A stretch of 64,000 nt of DNA from Mycolicibacterium porcinum (GTDB lineage: Bacteria > Actinomycetota > Actinomycetes > Mycobacteriales > Mycobacteriaceae): NCBI GenBank assembly GCA_002086835.1, contig MVIG01000014.1, positions 80,641-144,640 of the forward strand, in the 5' to 3' direction. The notes beneath the pieces were generated by a model, which saw nothing but the letters and a program-made list of their open reading frames with translations, was not told the origin of the DNA and ran no database searches. Made by a program: the position numbers and the translations under genes. Below are positions 58,717 to 64,000 of the stretch, piece after piece; the first letter of the stretch is position 1; each line of letters opens with the position of its first letter.

Positions 58717-59697
58717 GTGCCGAACCGCCGTCGACGCAAGCTCTCGACAGCCATGAGCGCAGTCGCCGCAGTGGCCGTCGCAAGTCCAGTCGCCCTTGTT
58801 GCCATGTCGCAGCTGTCCCCCGCGCCGCAGGAGCGTGAGTTCACCCAGGCCGCGCTGGTCACCGACCTCCCCGGTGAACTGATGTCCGCGCTGTCGCAGG
58901 GCCTGTCCCAGTTCGGCGTCAACCTGCCGCCGATGCCGTTTCTGAACAGCTCGACCCCGTCGCCGACCCTCGGCTCGCCGACCCTGACCTCTCCGGGCCT
59001 GGCTTCGCCTGGTCTGACGTCGCCAGGTCTGACGGCCCCCGGCCTGACCGATCCCGGTCTCACCTCGCCGGGGCTTACATCTCCGGGGCTTACATCTCCG
59101 GGGCAGACCTCGCCCGGCCTGACCTCGCCGGGGCTGACCTCGCCCGGCCTGACGTCGCCTGAAGCCGGACTGACCAGCCCCAACGGCCTTTCGCCGAGCT
59201 TGACCTCGCCGACGGCCGGCCTTCCGGAGGCACCAGGCGGCCTGACCAATCCGGCACTCACCCCGCCGTCCACCGGTTCACTGACCAACCCGGCACTTAC
59301 GCCGGCGGGCGGCGCACCGGGCGGGCTGACGACCACTCCCGCCGGCCTGGGTGGTGGGGGCCTGACCTCGCCGACGGGCCTCGACCCCTCACTGGGCGGG
59401 CTGGGTGGACTGGGCGGCGCCCCGGGCGAGGTCCCGATCTCGTCTCCGGTCGGACTCGACCCGAGCGCGGGCACCTACCCGCTCCTTGGCGCCGACCCGT
59501 CGCTGTCGGCGATGCCTGCCACCGGTGGTGGCGGCGGTGGCGGCCTGTTCGGCGATCTGTCCAGCGCCGCCAACCAGCTCGGCGCGGGACAGGCCATCGA
59601 CCTGCTCAAGGGCATGGTGATGCCGGCCATCACCTCGGCGATGAAGCCGCCGGTGCCCGCGGCGCCGGTCCCGGCTCCCGCACCGCCGACCCCGTAA
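58717..59697 (+). CDS. erp: Exported repetitive protein Erp (PirG)
   Basis: 326 residues. A basic N-terminus and a hydrophobic helix (SAVAAVAVASPVALVAM) form the signal segment. A central domain of repeats follows, with eleven five-residue PGLxx units at residues 93-147. The C-terminal part is rich in Gly/Pro with a hydrophobic stretch near residue 300. Erp (Rv3810) is a cell-surface virulence factor whose repeat number differs between species; its molecular role is unresolved. The GTG at 58717 has GAGGAGA directly upstream. A strong terminator follows. Confidence 0.93.
   Translation: MPNRRRRKLSTAMSAVAAVAVASPVALVAMSQLSPAPQEREFTQAALVTDLPGELMSALSQGLSQFGVNLPPMPFLNSSTPSPTLGSPTLTSPGLASPGLTSPGLTAPGLTDPGLTSPGLTSPGLTSPGQTSPGLTSPGLTSPGLTSPEAGLTSPNGLSPSLTSPTAGLPEAPGGLTNPALTPPSTGSLTNPALTPAGGAPGGLTTTPAGLGGGGLTSPTGLDPSLGGLGGLGGAPGEVPISSPVGLDPSAGTYPLLGADPSLSAMPATGGGGGGGLFGDLSSAANQLGAGQAIDLLKGMVMPAITSAMKPPVPAAPVPAPAPPTP
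58993..59157 (+). repeat. PGLTS pentapeptide repeat array in erp
   Basis: Eleven 15-nt units encode PGLAS, PGLTS, PGLTA, PGLTD, PGLTS x3, PGQTS and PGLTS x3. Within the array two adjacent units are identical over all 15 nt (CCGGGGCTTACATCT), while others vary at third positions, indicating slippage after older divergence. Confidence 0.9.
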
Positions 59698-59715
59698 CAC
59701 AGGCCCGGTTAGAAG

Positions 59716-59754
59716 AACGGCACCGCAGAAGCCATCCGGCTCTGCGGTGCCGTT
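59716..59754 (+). terminator. Terminator after erp
   Basis: AACGGCACCGCAGA at 59716-59729 pairs perfectly with TCTGCGGTGCCGTT at 59741-59754 around an 11-nt loop, followed by GTGTGG. It starts 18 nt after the erp stop codon. Confidence 0.85.
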
Positions 59755-59805
59755 GTGTGGAATTGGTGCGGCGAAAGATCACGAAACGGACCGTGTCGAA
59801 ACATT

Positions 59806-59834
59806 CGTAACATCAGACTCATACGTAACATCAG
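59806..59834 (+). promoter_or_regulatory. Direct repeat upstream of the amidase gene
   Basis: CGTAACATCAG occurs at 59806-59816 and 59824-59834, an 18-bp period, with the second copy ending 3 nt before the GTG start. This would suit a dimeric regulator, or it may be part of an unusual promoter; no ribosome site is otherwise visible. Confidence 0.5.
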
Positions 59835-59837
59835 TCC

Positions 59838-61451
59838 GTGCAGTCCCGCCGTTCCGCGCCGTCACTTCTCTTCACCGCCCTTGCGGCGACGGTCGTGATC
59901 GTGCCGTGGGCGATCACCGGCACCGACTCCGGCGAACAGTCCGACCAGGCCGGCGCTGCACCGCAGCTCACCCAGCAACCTCTCGACAACCTCGCGGTCG
60001 GCGAGAGCCTCCGCGAGATCCATCAGGACAGTCCGTTCTCGATGGTCGCGCTCACCTCGCCGGACCTGCGCGGCACGTCCGCCCGGGTTCGCGCCCGCAA
60101 GGACGACGGCAGCTGGGGGCCCTGGTACCAGGCTGAGAACCTCGACGGCGTCGGCGCCGACACCCCGGGCCCGCGCGGCACCGAACCCGTGTTCGTCGGC
60201 CGCACCAACACCGTGCAGATCTCGGTCACCCGCGCACCCCAGGCCGCTCCGCCGCCCGCCAAGACGGGCAAGCCCGGCGCACCCAAGCCGGCACTCGGCT
60301 ACGTGCCCGCCAACGTCGAGGCCCCCATCGGCCAGAACGTCACCGCGGTGCTGATCAGCCCGCCCCAGGCACCCGTCGACGTCGGCCCGCTGCCCACCGC
60401 CGCCATCAACCCCGGCCAGCCGCCGACCATCATCACCCGCGCACAGTGGGGCGCCAACGAGTCGATGAGATGCGGAAACACCGTGTACGACAAGGGCATC
60501 CGAGCCGGCATCGTGCACCACACCGCGGGCAGCAACGACTACGCCCCCGAGGATTCGGCGGGCATCGTCCGGTCGATCTACGAGTACCACACCCGTGAGC
60601 TGGGCTGGTGCGACATCGCCTACAACGCGATGGTCGACAAGTACGGCCAGGTCTTCGAAGGCCGCGCCGGCGGTATGGACAAGCCCGTCGAGGGCTCCCA
60701 CACCGGTGGCTTCAACATCGACACCTGGGGGGTGGCGATGATGGGCGACTTCGACGTCGTGCCGCCCACCGAAATCCAGGTGCGCAACACCGGCCGCCTG
60801 CTGGGCTGGCGGCTCGGCCTCGACCGCGTCGACCCGCACGGCACCGTCGTGCTCACCTCCGCGGGCGGGTCCTTCACCCACTTCCCGCGCGGAGCCACCC
60901 CGACCCTGCCGACGATCTTCACCCACCGCGACGTCGGCATCACCGACTGCCCCGGCAACGCGGCCTACGCTCAGATGGACCGCATCCGCGACATCGCCGC
61001 CCGGTTCAACCAGCCACCCGGCCCGGCCGACCTGGCCGACCAGATGCGCGGCGGCGCGATCTACAACCGGTGGCAGTCAGAGGGCGGCCCGACCGGCCTG
61101 CTGGGTAACCCGACCTCTCCCGAGACGGCTGGTGAAGGCACCGCCCGCTACGCGACCTTCGAGCGCGGCGCCGTGTACTGGTCGCCGGAAAGCGGCGCCG
61201 AGCCGGTCACCGGCGCCATCTACGAAGCGTGGGGAACGCTCGGCTTCGAGCGCGGTGTCCTGGGCCTGCCGACCAGTGCCGAAATCCCCGAACCCCAGTG
61301 GATCGTGCAGAACTTCCAGCACGGCACGCTGAACTTCGACCGGGAGAAGGGCACCGTCACCCGCGTGGTCGACGGCATGCCGGTGGAACTACCGCCGCCG
61401 TCGCCCGATCAGCAGCCGGTGCAGCTGGAGCGCTTCACCCCGATCACCTGA
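59838..61451 (+). CDS. Secreted N-acetylmuramoyl-L-alanine amidase with LGFP repeats (Rv3811-like)
   Basis: 537 residues. A signal segment (LLFTALAATVVIVPWAITG) is followed by a long linker with a proline-rich part, then a PGRP/amidase-2 domain at about residues 200-385. Zinc ligands are visible: His in GIVHHTAG, His in FTHRDVG and the Cys of DCPG. The C-terminal part has LGFP-type repeats (GLLGNPTSPE, GVLGLPTSAE), which target the mycolyl-arabinogalactan layer. It should cleave peptide from peptidoglycan glycan. The GTG at 59838 is preceded by the direct repeat at 59806-59834. It ends 4 nt before the convergent HAD gene. Confidence 0.92.
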   Translation: MQSRRSAPSLLFTALAATVVIVPWAITGTDSGEQSDQAGAAPQLTQQPLDNLAVGESLREIHQDSPFSMVALTSPDLRGTSARVRARKDDGSWGPWYQAENLDGVGADTPGPRGTEPVFVGRTNTVQISVTRAPQAAPPPAKTGKPGAPKPALGYVPANVEAPIGQNVTAVLISPPQAPVDVGPLPTAAINPGQPPTIITRAQWGANESMRCGNTVYDKGIRAGIVHHTAGSNDYAPEDSAGIVRSIYEYHTRELGWCDIAYNAMVDKYGQVFEGRAGGMDKPVEGSHTGGFNIDTWGVAMMGDFDVVPPTEIQVRNTGRLLGWRLGLDRVDPHGTVVLTSAGGSFTHFPRGATPTLPTIFTHRDVGITDCPGNAAYAQMDRIRDIAARFNQPPGPADLADQMRGGAIYNRWQSEGGPTGLLGNPTSPETAGEGTARYATFERGAVYWSPESGAEPVTGAIYEAWGTLGFERGVLGLPTSAEIPEPQWIVQNFQHGTLNFDREKGTVTRVVDGMPVELPPPSPDQQPVQLERFTPIT

Positions 61452-61455
61452 ACGC

Positions 61456-62283
61456 TCAGGACCACCAGCGTTCCAGCACCCGGGCCACGCCGTCCTGCGC
61501 GTTGGTCTCGGTGATCTCGTCGGCCGCGTCCACCGCCTCGGGGTGCGCATTGCCCATCGCCACCCCGCGTCCCGCCCAGCGCAGCATCGGGATGTCATTG
61601 GGCATGTCGCCGAAGGTCACGATGTCGCCCGCGGCGAGCCCCAGTGGCGCTGCCAGCTCCTCCACTCCGGTGGCCTTGCTGATGCCCAGCGGCACCACCT
61701 CGATCAGACCGTTGTTGGTCGAATAGGTGATATCGCCCTGTAGACCGATGTGTTTGAGCAGTTCGGCGGCCATGTCTGCGCTGCGAGCGCCGGCCTTGCG
61801 GATGAGCAGTTTGACCGCCGGGGCGCTGAGCAGATCCTCGACCGACACCTCGGTGTTGTCCGGGTTGAGCCAGGCGTGTTCGTAGCCCGGCGAGCTGACG
61901 AACTGCGGGGTCGCCGCGTCGTGCGCGGACGAGCCCACCCGTTCCACGGCCAGTCCCGCGCCGGGGATCACCCGCGTGGCGATCTCGGCGAGCTCGCCGA
62001 GCACATCCGCCGACAGGGTGTGGGCCGAGACGATCCGGTCGGCGGCCGGGTCGTAGATCACCGCCCCGTTGGCACACACCGCCATCGGTGCCAGGCCGAG
62101 ACCGTCGACCACAGGGGCGATCCAGCGTGGCGGGCGCCCGGTGGCCAGCACGAACGTCGCCCCCGCCTCGACCGCGGCCTGGACCGCGGCCCGGGTACGC
62201 GGCGTGACCTTCTCATCCTCGTCGAGCAACGTTCCGTCCACGTCGGTGGCGATCAGCCCCGGCGCCCGCTCCGCGCTCATCAC
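61456..62283 (-). CDS. HAD-superfamily (Cof-type) hydrolase, Rv3813c-like
   Basis: 275 residues. Motif I is DVDGTLLDEDE with the nucleophilic Asp, then LATGRPPRW (motif II region), a C2B-type cap domain, and the C-terminal TFGDMPNDIPMLRWAG with the metal-binding Asp residues. These are phosphatases of sugar or nucleotide phosphates; substrate is unknown. A GTG at 62283 directly precedes an ATG at 62280; the former overlaps the stop of the acyltransferase gene by 4 nt. It is co-transcribed with the two PlsC-like genes. Confidence 0.88.
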   Translation of the reverse strand: MMSAERAPGLIATDVDGTLLDEDEKVTPRTRAAVQAAVEAGATFVLATGRPPRWIAPVVDGLGLAPMAVCANGAVIYDPAADRIVSAHTLSADVLGELAEIATRVIPGAGLAVERVGSSAHDAATPQFVSSPGYEHAWLNPDNTEVSVEDLLSAPAVKLLIRKAGARSADMAAELLKHIGLQGDITYSTNNGLIEVVPLGISKATGVEELAAPLGLAAGDIVTFGDMPNDIPMLRWAGRGVAMGNAHPEAVDAADEITETNAQDGVARVLERWWS

Positions 62284-63038
62284 TTTTTTCCCGTCGCTTC
62301 GCTCGCCCGCTTACGCGCGCGTTCGGCCAACTCTGTCTCGTCCAGCCGCTTGGCCTCTGCCGGGGTCGGCGCGCTGCCGCCGAGCCGGTGCGGAACCCAG
62401 TACGCCCCGGCCGGTGCCGGGTAATCGCGCTGAGCCTCGGTCAGCAGTGCCGACATCCCGGCCCGGAGGGTGTCATCGATCCGGGCCACCGAACCCGTCG
62501 CCCGAATCGGTGCGCCCACCACCACTGATATCGGAATTCTCTTGTGCCCCAGCGACTTCGGGTGATCCTTGGTCCAGATCCGCTGCGCACCCCAGACGAT
62601 CAGCGGGATGATCGGCACATCGGCCTCCGACGCCATGCGGGCCGCGCCGGTCTTGAAGTCCTTGAGCTCGAAGCTGCGGCTGATCGTGGCCTCCGGATAC
62701 ACCCCGACCAGTTCACCGCTGCGCAGCGCATCCACCGCGGCGGCATAGGCGCCGGCCCCGGCCCGGCGGTCCACCGGGATGGTCCCGGTGTGTTTGATCA
62801 GGTAGCCCACGGGCTTCACCTGCTCCATCTCGGCCTTGATCATGAACCGCATCCGCCGGCCGCGCTCGGTGGCCGCCAGACCGGCAGGCAGGAAATCGAC
62901 GTAGCTGGTGTGGTTGATCGCGACGACAGCCCCACCCGTGGCGGGGAGGTTGTCCAGCCCGCGGAAGGTGATCCGGGTGCCGGTGGCCCGAACCGCGAGC
63001 CTGGCCGTGATCTCCAAACCTCGGAAAACCGGTTCCAT
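62280..63038 (-). CDS. PlsC-like 1-acylglycerol-3-phosphate acyltransferase (paralogue 2)
   Basis: 252 residues with the acyltransferase motif NHTSYVD (NHxxxxD), the glycerol-phosphate-binding GVYPEATIS, and a hydrophobic N-terminal half. Length and the C-terminal YWVPHRLGGSAPT match the Rv3814c-Rv3816c family, which are predicted to acylate lysophosphatidate or related acceptors. It is 54% or so similar by eye to its neighbour at 63046-63837, an estimate only. Two such genes are present here where M. tuberculosis has three. Confidence 0.87.
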   Translation of the reverse strand: MEPVFRGLEITARLAVRATGTRITFRGLDNLPATGGAVVAINHTSYVDFLPAGLAATERGRRMRFMIKAEMEQVKPVGYLIKHTGTIPVDRRAGAGAYAAAVDALRSGELVGVYPEATISRSFELKDFKTGAARMASEADVPIIPLIVWGAQRIWTKDHPKSLGHKRIPISVVVGAPIRATGSVARIDDTLRAGMSALLTEAQRDYPAPAGAYWVPHRLGGSAPTPAEAKRLDETELAERARKRASEATGKK

Positions 63039-63045
63039 ACGCGGC

Positions 63046-63837
63046 TTACCCCGGGGCCCCGGTGGGTTCAGCAGGTCCGGCGGGGCCGGCCTCGGCTCTC
63101 CTGGCCGCCTTCGCCGCGGCTTCCTCGGCGTCCATCCGGTTGGCCTCGGCCAGCGTCGGCGCCGAGCCGCCCAGGCGGTGCGGCACCCAGAACTCGCCGG
63201 GCGGGTAGGGGCCGTAGCTGTCCTGCACCTGGGCCAGCAGGTGCTGCATGCGGGAATGCAGCAGTGCGGTCAGCTCGGCCGCGGGCAGCGTCGGCTGGAT
63301 CGGCTCGCCCACCGCGATCGAGATCGGCACCTTGGGCCGGTACAGGTTCTTCGGGTAGCCCTTGGTCCAGATGCGCTGGGCACCCCACACGATGTGCGGC
63401 ACGATCGGCACGCCGGCCTCGATCGCCATCCGCGCCGCACCGGACTTGAAGTCCTTGATCTCGAAGCTGCGGCTGATCGTCGCTTCCGGATACACCCCGA
63501 CCAGCTCACCGGACTTGAGGTAGTCGACCGCGGCCTCGAACGAGGCCGCCCCGCTGTCGCGATCCACCTCGATGTGGCGCAGGCTGCGCATGATCGGGCC
63601 GGTGATCTTGTTGTCGAAGACTTCCTTCTTTGCCATGAACCGCACCTTGCGGCCCCGCTTCTGCAGGTAGGCAGGCAAGCCGGCGAACGTGAAGTCGAAG
63701 TAGCTGGTGTGGTTGATGGCCACCACCGCGCCGCCGGTGACCGGGAGGTTCTCCACCCCGGTCACGGTGAACTTCAGCCCCTGCAGCCGCCAGGCGGCCC
63801 GAGCGAGTTGTATGACTGTCCCGTACACCGGTTCCAC
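63046..63837 (-). CDS. PlsC-like 1-acylglycerol-3-phosphate acyltransferase (paralogue 1)
   Basis: 263 residues. It shares with its downstream neighbour the start MEPV, the catalytic NHTSYFD, GVYPEATISRSFE and FWVPHRLGGSAPT. The C-terminus is Ala-rich and charged. Clear tandem duplication with the gene at 62280-63038, separated by 7 nt, probably one operon with the HAD hydrolase. Acceptor specificity cannot be read from the sequence. Confidence 0.87.
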   Translation of the reverse strand: MEPVYGTVIQLARAAWRLQGLKFTVTGVENLPVTGGAVVAINHTSYFDFTFAGLPAYLQKRGRKVRFMAKKEVFDNKITGPIMRSLRHIEVDRDSGAASFEAAVDYLKSGELVGVYPEATISRSFEIKDFKSGAARMAIEAGVPIVPHIVWGAQRIWTKGYPKNLYRPKVPISIAVGEPIQPTLPAAELTALLHSRMQHLLAQVQDSYGPYPPGEFWVPHRLGGSAPTLAEANRMDAEEAAAKAARRAEAGPAGPAEPTGAPG

Positions 63838-63927
63838 GTAGCCAGCCTAATCCCAGCCCGGATCGGCGCGTCACCCAACTCGGGCTAGGCTGGGCGGGCA
63901 TCGAAGTACTCCATCGAAAGGCTGTTT

Positions 63928-64000
63928 GTGCAGGTCACCAGTGTCGGGCATGCCGGCTTCCTGATCGAGACCAAGGCTGGCAGCGTTTTGTGCGACCCCT
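63928..64000 (+). CDS. N-terminus of a metallo-beta-lactamase-fold hydrolase (3' truncated by window)
   Basis: Only the first 24 codons are visible. The GTG at 63928 reads MQVTSVGHAGFLIETKAG and continues SVLCDP, the start typical of UlaG-type MBL-fold proteins (GHAGFLIE...SVLCDPW). It is divergent from the acyltransferase operon. In M. tuberculosis the corresponding position is near Rv3818. The catalytic HxHxDH motif lies outside the window, so the assignment rests on the N-terminal pattern alone. Confidence 0.6.
   Translation, partial: MQVTSVGHAGFLIETKAGSVLCDP

Noticed and set aside
58993-59157. CRISPR-like array in erp
   Set aside because: Units are contiguous 15-bp coding repeats with no spacers.
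58587-59474. Minus-strand frame with regular PGEVxPGD repeats opposite erp
   Set aside because: The repeats are the complement of the erp PGLTS array; Erp has a signal segment and ribosome site, the antisense frame has neither.

Overview
The window is high-GC actinobacterial DNA from a mycobacterium, most likely a rapid grower close to the M. smegmatis / M. fortuitum group. This rests on gene order and protein content: the arabinogalactan-mycolate cell-envelope locus is nearly complete and follows the M. tuberculosis Rv3779-Rv3816c order. It also carries features typical of rapid growers: an MspA-type porin, furA-katG lying between dprE1 and dprE2, and a second antigen 85 gene beside fbpA. 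Homology statements come from reading motifs and from recalled family knowledge; no database search was run.

Layout. 1-4851 (+): 3' part of an Rv3779-like membrane protein, the proteasome activator bpa, and the galactan start/export set wzt-glfT1-wzm, tightly overlapped. 4856-9192: accessory genes, namely a PPOX-like protein, an mspA porin with a long 5' leader, a divergent AhpD-like / MocR pair, and a TRIC-like channel. 9226-11060 (+): gtrA (Rv3789-like) and dprE1. 11081-17549: an insert that separates dprE1 from dprE2. It holds furA-katG, a TetR / 71-residue membrane protein / MpaB-like oxygenase operon, and a TetR / SDR divergent pair. 17642-30234 (+): dprE2, aftA, embC, embA and embB, the arabinan polymerisation block. 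30245-37662: a second insert with an SRPBCC/TetR pair, an operon of acyl-CoA ligase, DUF3556-like membrane protein and CrtI-like oxidoreductase, and a divergent PucR regulator. 37663-48363 (-): accD4, pks13, fadD32, a Culp6-like cutinase and a DUF732 lipoprotein, which is the mycolate condensation block. 48439-51706 (-): fbpD, fbpA and a further fbp paralogue, the mycolyltransferases. 51808-58476 (-): the glf-glfT2-PAP2-ubiA-aftB operon. 58717-61451 (+): erp and an LGFP-repeat amidase. 61456-63837 (-): a HAD phosphatase and two PlsC-like acyltransferases. From 63928 (+): the start of an MBL-fold hydrolase.

How they work together. UbiA and the PAP2 protein make decaprenyl-phosphoryl-ribose, and DprE1/DprE2 epimerise it to decaprenyl-phosphoryl-arabinose. 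Glf supplies UDP-galactofuranose to GlfT1/GlfT2 for galactan, which Wzm-Wzt exports. AftA, EmbA, EmbB, EmbC and AftB then add arabinan. FadD32, AccD4 and Pks13 make the mycolate, and the Ag85 proteins transfer it to arabinan and trehalose. The two inserts are the accessory parts. They carry small regulator/enzyme cassettes with clear palindromic operators, and the least understood genes lie there. I saw no tRNA, rRNA, CRISPR array, insertion sequence or phage gene.
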